NCBI GenBank assembly: GCA_035266845.1
Contig: DATFMP010000028.1
Span: 1 to 38,638, forward strand
Source of the DNA: DATFMP01 sp035266845
GTDB lineage: Bacteria > SAR324 > JACQKK01
Direction: 5' to 3'
DNA: 38,638 nt
In this document: positions 9,207-16,391 of the stretch, piece by piece
Numbering within the stretch: the stretch's first letter is position 1
How the letters are laid out: the number at the start of each line of letters is the position of its first letter
Notes under the pieces: model-generated
The model's input: the letters and a program-made list of their open reading frames with translations, nothing else
Database searches by the model: none
What the model was told of the DNA's origin: nothing
Position numbers and translations under genes: made by a program

Positions 9207-9377
9207 GGCGGCCCGGGAGGCAAGAGGGCGCCGCGCGGCCAGCAGCCGGGCGCTCCACAGGTGTCGGGCCCAGGGTAGACTTCCCCTCTTCGGCCTGTCA
9301 ACGCGGGGCAGCGCGGGCGCTCCGGCTGCGTGCAATGCTGACTGGGTCGTGCCGGGCGGCCGCACGGGCCCTGCGGC

Positions 9378-10100
9378 TCAGGGCTCGTCCGCTGTGGCCT
9401 CGGCAAGGGGGGCTGCGTCCGACGGTGCCTTGGCATCGTCCAGGCTGAGGGCTTCCAGTCGCGCCATGGCGTCGTCCAGCTCGACGGTACCGTTCTCGAT
9501 GTCGCGGCTCATGGCGGCCAACTCCTCGCCGCGCTGGCGGAAGGTCTCCTCGCCCTCCTCCACGGACTCCTTGGCGGCCAGGTAGTCCGCATCGGCGCGC
9601 ATGTCGGCATCCTGCCGGATGAAGCGCGTCTTGGTCTCCAGGTATTCGTGGAACAGCGCCGAATCCCGCAGGAGATCGACCTGGTCCCTGAAGTTGCGCA
9701 CCTCGTGGGCGTCGTCCTCGTTCACGATGTGCGACGCGAGCAGCTCCAGCTCCGTGCGCAGTTCTTCCGCCTTGTCGAAGGCGCCCCGCTTGGCGAACTC
9801 CTCCACCAGCGTCTGCGTGTTCTTCAGGCGCCGCTTGGTGCGGCCGAGGAACAGGGGCGGGGGCAGCGGGCCGTGCTGGCTCTGGGTGAAGCGGCGGATG
9901 TCCAGCCCGTTGAAGCGGAAGGCACCCATGCTCACCAGGTCCTTGAACTTGGCGCGCCGCGACTCCGGCGTTTCCTCGTCCAGCTCCGAGACCCGCTCCA
10001 GCAGGTCCTTGAAGTACTCGTGAATCTCGGAATTCTCCGCGATCACCAGTTCCAGGCTGGCCTTGATCGCAGCCACCTGGTCGATCGCCTCTTGGGACAT
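9378..10100 (-). CDS. Uncharacterised charged, helical coiled-coil protein
   Basis: I do not recognise the family. The 240-residue product is soluble, rich in Glu, Asp, Arg and Leu, and has no signal peptide or membrane segment. Long helical stretches are predicted by eye at about 1-60 and 100-215, with heptad-like spacing of Leu/Ala/Phe and many Glu-Glu runs. A central segment (about 68-92) is the only non-helical part, with a PLPPPLFLGRTKRR stretch. The tail is Ala/Asp/Pro-rich and probably disordered. The ATG at 10100 is preceded by an AAAGG element at proper spacing. It is divergent from the DUF423 gene across 119 bp. A scaffold or nucleic-acid-associated role is possible but not shown. 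Confidence 0.7.
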   Translation of the reverse strand: MSQEAIDQVAAIKASLELVIAENSEIHEYFKDLLERVSELDEETPESRRAKFKDLVSMGAFRFNGLDIRRFTQSQHGPLPPPLFLGRTKRRLKNTQTLVEEFAKRGAFDKAEELRTELELLASHIVNEDDAHEVRNFRDQVDLLRDSALFHEYLETKTRFIRQDADMRADADYLAAKESVEEGEETFRQRGEELAAMSRDIENGTVELDDAMARLEALSLDDAKAPSDAAPLAEATADEP

Positions 10101-10219
10101 GGGAAGTTGCCTTTCGCTGGCGGGTGGAGGGATGCCGCAGCCCGGCCGCCCTGGTGTTGCGCCGGCGCTGCGGCTAGAGTGTACGCGATCGAAGCCGACG
10201 ATGCTAACTGGAGAAACGC

Positions 10220-10612
10220 ATGCGACCCATGGATGGTCCACAGCCTTGGCTGGCAGCGGCCGGGGTGTTCGGTGCACTCGGTGTCGCGATGGGGGCCTTC
10301 GGGGCCCATCTGCTGCGGCCGATCCTGCCTTTGCAGCTGATGGCGGTCTACGAGACGGCCGTGTACTACCACCTGTTCCACACGGTGGCCCTGCTCGGGT
10401 GCGGTGCCCTGATCGCCCTGTTTCCGCAGCGCCGGCGGCTGTTGCGCTGGGCGGCGCTGGGCTTCGCGGTGGGCATCGTGCTGTTCTCGGGCAGCCTGTA
10501 TGCGCTGTGCCTGACGGATCAGCGCTGGCTGGGGGCGATCACGCCGATCGGCGGGCTGGCCTGGATCGCGGCCTGGGTGGTGCTGGCGGTGGCATTCTGG
10601 CGCCGGGCGTAG
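10220..10612 (+). CDS. DUF423 (YgdD/TMEM256-like) small membrane protein
   Basis: The 130-residue protein has four hydrophobic segments (about 9-30, 48-66, 72-93, 100-126). It carries the family signature GVAMGAFGAHLL near 20-31 followed by VYETAVYYHLFHTVALL near 43-59, which matches the DUF423 pattern (GAFGAH ... YxxxH). It lies in the inner membrane; the function of the family is unknown. GGAGAA lies 5 bases before the ATG at 10220. It ends 40 bp before the convergent kinase-like/BON gene. I am confident of the family and not of any role. Confidence 0.88.
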   Translation: MRPMDGPQPWLAAAGVFGALGVAMGAFGAHLLRPILPLQLMAVYETAVYYHLFHTVALLGCGALIALFPQRRRLLRWAALGFAVGIVLFSGSLYALCLTDQRWLGAITPIGGLAWIAAWVVLAVAFWRRA

Positions 10613-10652
10613 GCCGCGCGCCCCACTGCCGCGGCAACTGACCTGCGGCCGG

Positions 10653-11477
10653 CTAGACGTTCCACTCCTGGTACACCAGGCCCACCACGATCTCGTTGTT
10701 GACCTGGCGCACGCCCTCCATGCTCTTGATCTGCTCCACGAGCTCCTCGATGAGGGCTTCGTTGGAGGTGAGCGTGCCCTGCAGGGTGACGACGCCGCCC
10801 TGCACGCCCACGGTGATCAGGCTCAGGCGACCCACCATGGCGCCCGCCAGCAGGGCGTAGATGCGGCATTTGATGAGGAAGTCCTGGAAGGTGCCGGCCT
10901 TCTCCTCGGTGAGCCGGAACTCGGGCTGCTTGGTGAGATCGAGCACCATCTGCTCGGCGACCTTGGTCGAGATGCGATCCATGTGCACGCAGATGTCGTA
11001 GCGCGACGCATCGCGCCAATCCGCATTGTAGAAATAGCGCATGCGGCGGGTGCGGTCGTCGTCGATCTGCTCCACGAAGCGGGTCGCCTGGTCGTGGTTG
11101 TAGCCGAACTGATCCATGATGCGCCGCACCCGGTAGCTGATGGGGAAGAGCAGGCGCACCTTGAGGGCATGGGGTACCTCGCGCAGCAGCTCCTGGCCCG
11201 CGTTGCCGTGGTACACGAGATTGTCGTCCTTGGCCCATTCGGCCAGGGTGGCCTGGATGTAGGCCAGGTGGATGCGGCGGCTCTCCGTCATGCGCTCCCA
11301 GAACGAGGGCGTCTTCTCGAAGACCTGCAGCATCTTGTCCTCGGGCACCTTAAAGGTCTTGGCCGCCTCGATCAGCACCTCGCTGCTGACGCAGCGCGCG
11401 CCTAAGGCCTTGGCGATGTTCTCAGCCATCGCCTCGCCGCCGCTGTGCACCCCTCGCGTGATGGTGATGATCGCCAT
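10653..11477 (-). CDS. Cytidylate-kinase-like protein fused to a BON domain
   Basis: The 274-residue protein begins ITITRGVHSGGEAMAENIAKALG, the nucleotide-binding loop of the cytidylate-kinase-like (Cytidylate_kin2) family, in which the classical GxGSGKGT is relaxed. Arg-rich helices with DDDRTRRMRYFYNADW near 140-155 fit the lid region. From about residue 205 the sequence becomes a BON domain: VGVQGGVVTLQGTLTSNEA, then EQIKSMEGVRQVNNEIVV, a fold usually exported or attached to membrane proteins. No signal peptide is present, so the BON part appears cytoplasmic here. A phosphotransfer reaction on a nucleotide or small molecule is plausible but unproven. The TAAGGAG ribosome site before 11477 is strong, and a large hairpin lies just upstream of it. 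Confidence 0.8.
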   Translation of the reverse strand: MAIITITRGVHSGGEAMAENIAKALGARCVSSEVLIEAAKTFKVPEDKMLQVFEKTPSFWERMTESRRIHLAYIQATLAEWAKDDNLVYHGNAGQELLREVPHALKVRLLFPISYRVRRIMDQFGYNHDQATRFVEQIDDDRTRRMRYFYNADWRDASRYDICVHMDRISTKVAEQMVLDLTKQPEFRLTEEKAGTFQDFLIKCRIYALLAGAMVGRLSLITVGVQGGVVTLQGTLTSNEALIEELVEQIKSMEGVRQVNNEIVVGLVYQEWNV

Positions 11478-11497
11478 GACCGCTCCTTAGGCCGGAG

Positions 11498-11529
11498 GCC
11501 GTCCGCACCCTGGACAGGGTTCGGACGGC
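11498..11529 (-). promoter_or_regulatory. Large hairpin directly upstream of the ribosome site of the kinase-like/BON gene
   Basis: An outer 8-bp stem (GCCGTCCG at 11498-11505 with CGGACGGC at 11522-11529) and an inner 5-bp stem (ACCCT / AGGGT) are separated by one mismatch and close a GGAC loop. It ends about 9 bases before the TAAGGAG ribosome site (complement of 11483-11489) and has no T-run, so it looks like a leader element affecting translation or mRNA stability, not a terminator. Confidence 0.5.
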
Positions 11530-11554
11530 GTGCGCATTCGTGCAGATACGGTGT

Positions 11555-11572
11555 TTCGCTTCCCCAAGCGAA
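11555..11572. promoter_or_regulatory. Perfect palindrome next to a TTGACA box
   Basis: TTCGCTT and AAGCGAA (7 bp each) flank CCCC. On the minus strand, TTGACA (11578 to 11573) lies immediately before it, and TATCTG occurs 24 bases after TTGACA, too far for a standard promoter. It could be an operator for the kinase-like/BON gene or a weak terminator of the upstream permease gene. Confidence 0.35.
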
Positions 11573-11612
11573 TGTCAACTATGCCAACGGCCACCCGGGG
11601 AGTCCAGCAATT

Positions 11613-12653
11613 TCACTCTGAAGCCGCACGGATTGCGGCCCTGCTGCGGTGCGGGTCGAACGCCTCGCGCACACCCTCGTTGATGAACACCAGCAGCAGC
11701 AGGGTCGCGAACATGCTGCCCACGGTGAACGTGGCGATCCACCACGCCGTGGAGAAGTGGATCAGCGCCTCGCGCAGCAGCTCACCCCAGGAGGGCGTGG
11801 GCGGCTGCACACCAAAGCCCAGGTAGTCCAGCGCGGCAATGCCCGTGATGCCCCCGGCGATGGAGAACGGGGTGAACGTCACCAGCGGTGTGAGCGCGTT
11901 GGGCAGAATATGCCGCGCCATGATGCGCCACGGCGAGGCCCCCAGCGCCCGCGCCGCCTCCACGAAGTCGCGGCGGCGCAGCGCCAGGAACTCCGCGCGC
12001 TGGTACTGGGCGATGTGCGGCCAGCCGAACAGGCTGTAGAGCACGATCAGCAGCCCGATGCCGGGCGTGAACAGCGCGATCAGGATCAGGATCAGGAAGA
12101 ACACGGGGATCGAGCTCCAGATCTCCGTGAAGCGCTGGCCCCAGAAGTCCACGCCTCCGCCGAAGTAGCCCTGCACGGCCCCCAGGCTCATGCCCAGCGC
12201 GAAGGAGACCACCCACACGGACAAGGCAAAGACCATGGAGAGGCGGAAGCCGTAGATGAGGCGCACCAGCAGGTCGCGGCCCTTGTCGTCCGTGCCCAGC
12301 CAGTGCCGGGCGGAGGGCGCCGCGGGGTACTCGGCCAGGGCCGCGTCCGATTCGAACGGCCCCCAGGGGATCGGTGGCCACAGGGCCCAGTCGCCTGGCC
12401 CCAGCGTGGCCGTCAGGCGCCGCCAGTCCACCACGATGGTGCCCTCCTGGCCGAACTGCAGCGGGCGATAGCGGGCGAGCACGGGCAGGTATAGCGCGTG
12501 CTGGCGCCACATCACGAGCGGCCGGTCATTGGCCAGCAGCTCCGCCCCCAGCGCCAGCACGAACAGGCTGCCCAGCAACACCAGCGACCAGTAGGAAAGC
12601 CGCCGCGCGCGGAAGGCCTCCAGCCGGCGACGGGTCAGCTCGTGCATGGGCAT
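11613..12653 (-). CDS. YejE-type peptide ABC transporter permease, without partner genes
   Basis: The 346-residue inner-membrane permease has one N-terminal helix (about 20-40), a long soluble loop, then five more hydrophobic segments. The motif WLGTDDKGRDLLVRLIYG near 117-134 and the permease loop EAARALGASPWRIMARHILPNA near 228-249 are typical of dipeptide/oligopeptide (BPD type 1, C-subunit) transporters. The N terminus (FRARRLSYWSLV, LANDRPLVM) and the end (NEGVREAFDPH) resemble E. coli YejE, of the microcin C/peptide uptake system. Homologues sit in yejABEF operons, but neither neighbour here encodes the binding protein, second permease or ATPase. No clear ribosome site precedes 12653 or the alternative ATG at 12647. 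Confidence 0.88.
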   Translation of the reverse strand: MPMHELTRRRLEAFRARRLSYWSLVLLGSLFVLALGAELLANDRPLVMWRQHALYLPVLARYRPLQFGQEGTIVVDWRRLTATLGPGDWALWPPIPWGPFESDAALAEYPAAPSARHWLGTDDKGRDLLVRLIYGFRLSMVFALSVWVVSFALGMSLGAVQGYFGGGVDFWGQRFTEIWSSIPVFFLILILIALFTPGIGLLIVLYSLFGWPHIAQYQRAEFLALRRRDFVEAARALGASPWRIMARHILPNALTPLVTFTPFSIAGGITGIAALDYLGFGVQPPTPSWGELLREALIHFSTAWWIATFTVGSMFATLLLLVFINEGVREAFDPHRSRAAIRAASE

Positions 12654-12928
12654 CGGGCGTGCGATGGACTCGGGTGTGCGGGAGCCCCCCGGCTCCCCAC
12701 AGGTCGAGCCGCGCGGGACCGGGACGGTTCAACGGGTGGTGCTGGTTTCGACTCGCGCCAGTATGGCAGAACGGCCCCCGGCACGCAGCCGGCGGGGGCG
12801 GAGTTCCCCCGTTTCTTCTTTCGTTTCCGCCACCGACGGGCTAGGCTGGCCCGGAAGGGGGAGCCGGCCGCCCCTGCGCGGCCGCTCCAGGGATCACCAC
12901 AGTTCTCTCCAGGTAGGAACGCCAATCC

Positions 12929-14221
12929 GTGGAACGCCTGATCGTGGAAGGGGGGTATCCGGTGCGGGGCGAAATCAGCCCGGCCGGCAACAAGAACGAG
13001 GCCCTGCCCGTGCTGGCGGCAGCTCTGCTCACCGACGAGTTGGTCACGCTGCACAACGTGCCGGACATCAACGACATTCGCGACATGATGGCCCTGATGG
13101 CCGGCTTGGGCGTGGAGTGCACGCTGGGCACGGACCACGTGGGCCAGGTGCACGCCCGCGCGGTGAGCGGCAGCGCGCCCGCCGCCGAGGCAGCACGGCG
13201 CATCCGGGGCTCGATCCTGCTGGCGAGCCCGCTGCTGGCGCGCACGGGGCAGGCCGTGCTGCCCTCGCCGGGGGGTGACCGCATCGGCTGGCGGCGGCTG
13301 GATACGCACCTGCTGGTGCTGGAGCAGCTCGGCGCGCGCATCGAGCAGCAGGCGGGCCGCGAGTTGAGCTTCACGCTGCCCGGCGGACGGTTCCAGGGTG
13401 CGCACCTGTTCCTGGACGAGGCCTCCGTGACGGCCACGGAGAACGCCCTGATGGCCGCCGTGCTGGCCCGCGGCACCACCGTCATCGAGAACGCCGCCTC
13501 GGAGCCCCACGTGCAGGGGCTGTGTCACATGCTGACCGGCATGGGGGCTCACATCAGCGGTGTGGGCACCAATCGCCTGGAGATCGAAGGCGTGGAGCGC
13601 CTGAGCGGCTGCACGCACCGCATCCAGCCGGACCATACGGAGGTTGGCTCGTTTATAGGATTGGCAGCTGTGACCCGAGGCGAGCTGCTGATTCGCGACG
13701 CGGGGCTGGAGCACCTGCGCATGATCCGCCTCATTTTCCGCCGGCTTGGCGTGAAGACGCTTGCGGAAGGTCCGCACCTGCGCGTGCCGGCCGACCAGGA
13801 GCTGCAGGTGCAGCCGGAGCTGGGCGATGCGGTGCCAAAGATCGACGACGGCCCCTGGCCCGCGTTCCCCAGCGACCTCACCAGCATCGCCACCGTGGTG
13901 GCCACGCAGTGCCAGGGCACGGTGCTGGTGTTCGAGAAGATGTTCGAGAACCGCCTGTTCTGGGTGGACGGGCTGATCCGCATGGGTGCCCGCGTGGTGC
14001 TGTGCGACCTGCACCGGGCCATCGTGGTGGGGCCGGCGCAGCTCAATGCGTCGTACATCGTCACCCCGGATATCCGGGCGGGCATGGCGCTGCTGCTGGC
14101 CGCCCTGTGTGCCCGGGGCGAGAGCGAAATTCACAACGTGCACCAGATCGACCGGGGCTACGAGGCCATCGACCGGCGGCTGGCGGCACTGGGCGCGCAC
14201 ATCCGCAGGGAAGTGATCTGA
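12929..14221 (+). CDS. murA: UDP-N-acetylglucosamine 1-carboxyvinyltransferase, Cys-to-Asp variant
   Basis: The 430-residue protein makes the first committed peptidoglycan step, adding enolpyruvate from PEP to UDP-GlcNAc in the cytoplasm. Lys22-Asn23 (GNKNEALP) are the substrate-binding pair; AFPSD carries the catalytic aspartate (E. coli Asp305 equivalent); TPDIRAG and HNVHQIDRGYE mark the C terminus. The catalytic loop reads PSPGGDRIGWRRLDTH, so Asp117 stands where E. coli has Cys115. The same change in mycobacteria and chlamydiae confers fosfomycin resistance. The start is GTG at 12929 with TAGGAA upstream and a TAGGCT -10-like box at 12842-12847. The sequence diverges from the usual enterobacterial SGAKN form and could be a second MurA paralogue. 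It leads a four-gene plus-strand run. Confidence 0.93.
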   Translation: MERLIVEGGYPVRGEISPAGNKNEALPVLAAALLTDELVTLHNVPDINDIRDMMALMAGLGVECTLGTDHVGQVHARAVSGSAPAAEAARRIRGSILLASPLLARTGQAVLPSPGGDRIGWRRLDTHLLVLEQLGARIEQQAGRELSFTLPGGRFQGAHLFLDEASVTATENALMAAVLARGTTVIENAASEPHVQGLCHMLTGMGAHISGVGTNRLEIEGVERLSGCTHRIQPDHTEVGSFIGLAAVTRGELLIRDAGLEHLRMIRLIFRRLGVKTLAEGPHLRVPADQELQVQPELGDAVPKIDDGPWPAFPSDLTSIATVVATQCQGTVLVFEKMFENRLFWVDGLIRMGARVVLCDLHRAIVVGPAQLNASYIVTPDIRAGMALLLAALCARGESEIHNVHQIDRGYEAIDRRLAALGAHIRREVI

Positions 14222-14229
14222 CGAGGCCC

Positions 14230-14943
14230 ATGAAGCTCCCGACCCCCCACCCCGATTCCACGCCGCCGCAGCCGCTGCACACGGACGTGATCCTGCTGGA
14301 CATCATCAAGTACACGCTGCTGCCCAATCAGAAGCAGTACCAGGCGCTCTTCTACCTGAACCGCATCATCGGCACGATCACCAGCCTGCTGGACATGGGC
14401 GAGGTGCTGCACAAGAAGGAGAGCGTCATCCGCCGCGCGATTCCCAACGGCGACGGATGCTACTTCGTGCTCAATCCCCGCGTGGCCGGCTACGGGCCGC
14501 TGCTGGCGCTGTTCCTGCGCAACTTTCTGCTGTTCAACAACCGGTTCCTGGATCACCTGTTCAACGGCGTGCGCGTGAGCGTGCACCACGGGCCGATCAT
14601 TCCCGTGGAGTTCCTGGGCGTCGAGAACTTCGTGGGCGATGGCCTGAACGTCTGCGCGCGCCTGCTGGTGCCCGGCGTGCAGACACGGGCCAAGCATTTC
14701 TACGCGGGCGAAGGCAACTACGTGATCGCCTCCGCGCAGGCCTGGGAGGCCTTCCACGAGCTGTTCCCGCCGGAGCGTGAGGACGTGCAGGCTTACCTGC
14801 GCAAGATCCAGTTCACCCACTCGCGGGAATTCGCGGTGAAGGACAAGCACAAGCAGGTGCTCGAACACCGCGCGCGCTTCATCGACTGCGCCAAGCTGAT
14901 CGGCAGCGCACCGCCACGGCCCAAGGCTCTGCTGGCATCCTGA
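14230..14943 (+). CDS. Small class III nucleotidyl cyclase-like protein
   Basis: The 237-residue soluble protein is almost a lone cyclase homology domain. The metal-binding aspartates are in place: Asp24 in VILLDIIKYT and Asp75 in IPNGDGCYFVL. GVRVSVHHGPI (113-123) and the transition-state pair Asn140/Arg144 in VGDGLNVCARL also fit. It could make cAMP or cGMP; residues setting base preference are not clear, and the stretch between the two aspartates is rearranged compared with typical adenylate cyclases. No sensor domain, HAMP or membrane segment is attached, so regulation must come from elsewhere. The ATG at 14230 lies 8 bp after murA, with a GAGG ribosome site, implying cotranscription. No cyclic-nucleotide-binding protein lies in the window. 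Confidence 0.7.
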   Translation: MKLPTPHPDSTPPQPLHTDVILLDIIKYTLLPNQKQYQALFYLNRIIGTITSLLDMGEVLHKKESVIRRAIPNGDGCYFVLNPRVAGYGPLLALFLRNFLLFNNRFLDHLFNGVRVSVHHGPIIPVEFLGVENFVGDGLNVCARLLVPGVQTRAKHFYAGEGNYVIASAQAWEAFHELFPPEREDVQAYLRKIQFTHSREFAVKDKHKQVLEHRARFIDCAKLIGSAPPRPKALLAS

Positions 14944-15002
14944 CGCCCGCGCAGCGCGCGCCGGTCTGGCGTGCGTGGCCGTCATGGCGTAGGATCGGGG
15001 CC

Positions 15003-15440
15003 ATGAGCCCCGCAGGCACTCCGCTCACTGTTCACCTCTACAGCTTCGGCTACCGCTACAGCGGGATCCCGTCCGACGACGCCGGCCATGGCGGCGGCTT
15101 CGTGTTCGACTGCCGCTGTTTGCCCAACCCGCACTGGAAGCCGGCCCTGCGGCCGCTCACGGGCGATACTCCGGAGGTGGCGGCTTTCATGGCTGCGCAG
15201 CCGGGGGTGCATGCCTACGTGGGCCATGTCGCGGCCCTGGTGCTGCAGGCGGCCCGGCGCTATTCGGCGGATGGGCGATCGCGGCTGATGGTGAGCTGCG
15301 GCTGCACGGGGGGGCGGCACCGCTCCGTGTACGTGGCCGAGCAGCTTGCCGAGGCCCTGCGCGGCGCGGGCATCGCCGTGGCGCTGACCCACCTGGACCG
15401 CGAGCGGCCCCCGGCCGCGGACCCCGCCGGCGGAGCGTAG
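15003..15440 (+). CDS. Stand-alone RapZ C-terminal domain protein
   Basis: The 145-residue protein corresponds only to the C-terminal domain of RapZ, beginning exactly at that boundary (HLYSFGYRYSGIPSDD). It has the signatures FDCRCLPNPHWKPALRPLTG (35-54) and GCTGGRHRSVYVAE (100-113). In E. coli this domain binds the small RNAs GlmY/GlmZ and glucosamine-6-phosphate, tuning glmS expression; the N-terminal P-loop domain is missing here. It may therefore act as a metabolite sensor or RNA-binding module in amino-sugar metabolism, which suits its neighbours murA and a MurU-like gene. An AGGA element precedes the ATG at 15003. The next gene starts 2 bp after the stop. Confidence 0.85.
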   Translation: MSPAGTPLTVHLYSFGYRYSGIPSDDAGHGGGFVFDCRCLPNPHWKPALRPLTGDTPEVAAFMAAQPGVHAYVGHVAALVLQAARRYSADGRSRLMVSCGCTGGRHRSVYVAEQLAEALRGAGIAVALTHLDRERPPAADPAGGA

Positions 15441-15442
15441 CC

Positions 15443-16222
15443 GTGCGGGCGATGATCCTGGCGGCGGGGCAGGGCACGCGCCTGCGGCCGCTCACGGAGC
15501 ACACGCCCAAGGTGCTCGTGCCCGTGGCCGGCGTGCCCATGCTGGACCGCCTGCGCGCCTACCTGGGCCGCCACGGCGTGGAAGCCCTGGCGCTCAATAC
15601 CCACCACCTGGCCGAGGCCGTGCGCGCGCACCTGGATGGCGCGGGCGCAGCGTCCAGGCTGCCGTCCGTGCGCCTGTTCCACGAGCCCACGCTGCTGGGC
15701 ACGGGAGGGGCGCTCGTGAACGCGGCGGACTTCTGGGGCGAGTCGCCCCTGCTGGTGTGGAACGGGGACATCGTGGCGGACGTGGACCCCCGGGCCCTGC
15801 TGGCCGTGCACGAGGCCGGCACGCGAGCCGCTGGCACAGCCACGGCGCTGCTGGCCACGCTGGTGGTGCAGGATCGCCCCAGCGACTCCTACCTGCTGGT
15901 GGATGCGGACGGCTCCGTGTGCGGGCTGGACTCCGTGCGGCGCGGCACCCGGCGCGTGCTGGGCAACCCGCGCGAGCCGCTGCGGCCGCTGGCCTTCAAC
16001 GGCATCTCGGTGCTGGCGCCGGCCTTGCGGGTGCACCTGCCGGCCGGCGGTGCGTTCGACCTGATCCTGGCCTTGCTGGACGCCATCGCCGCGGGCGGCC
16101 GCGCGCTGGCCTGGGACGCGGGCGCGGCGTTCTACGGCACCACGGGCTCGCCTGAGCAGCTGGCCGCCCTGGAGGCCGCTCTGGCCCCACACCCGGCCGT
16201 CCTGGCAGCCTGGACGCCTTGA
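15443..16222 (+). CDS. MurU-like sugar-1-phosphate nucleotidyltransferase
   Basis: The 259-residue enzyme has the nucleotidyltransferase signature MILAAGQGTRLRPLTEHTPKVLVP near the N terminus, the metal site LLVWNGDIVADVD near 107-119 and GTGGAL near 89. It is short, with no C-terminal left-handed helix, as in MurU of Pseudomonas, which makes UDP-MurNAc from MurNAc-1-phosphate during cell-wall recycling. Mannose-1-phosphate or glucose-1-phosphate transferases of the same length are alternatives. The kinase AmgK that feeds MurU is not in the window. The start is GTG at 15443, with GGAG at 15432-15435; it directly follows the RapZ-domain gene and is surely cotranscribed with it. Confidence 0.8.
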   Translation: MRAMILAAGQGTRLRPLTEHTPKVLVPVAGVPMLDRLRAYLGRHGVEALALNTHHLAEAVRAHLDGAGAASRLPSVRLFHEPTLLGTGGALVNAADFWGESPLLVWNGDIVADVDPRALLAVHEAGTRAAGTATALLATLVVQDRPSDSYLLVDADGSVCGLDSVRRGTRRVLGNPREPLRPLAFNGISVLAPALRVHLPAGGAFDLILALLDAIAAGGRALAWDAGAAFYGTTGSPEQLAALEAALAPHPAVLAAWTP

Positions 16223-16280
16223 GGCTGCGGGACTGGCTGGCGGCACCAGGCTGCCGGCCGGTGCGTCCTGCGCTGACCAA

Positions 16281-16349
16281 CAGCAGACCCCTCGCATTCG
16301 CTCGGGGTGACAATCGAGTGTCATTTCGAGCGCAGCGAGAAATCTGCTG
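16281..16349. repeat. Dispersed palindromic repeat, family 1, copy A
   Basis: The right arm (from 16320) reads GTCATTTCGAGCGCAGCGAG then AAATCTGCTG. The left arm (16281-16311) is its imperfect inverted complement. The same arm occurs at 36094-36175. It lies between two convergent genes, where it may also act as a two-way terminator. GTCATTCCGAGC...GAGGAATCT palindromes are, as I recall, common extragenic repeats in many bacteria. Confidence 0.7.
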
Positions 16350-16391
16350 GTCGTGCTGCCGTTGGCACCGCGTGAACGTCTGCCGTCGCAG

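Noticed and set aside
11555..11578. Classical promoter from TTGACA (minus strand) to TATCTG
   Set aside because: Spacing of 24 bp is too long for sigma-70; only the palindrome is kept as a site.
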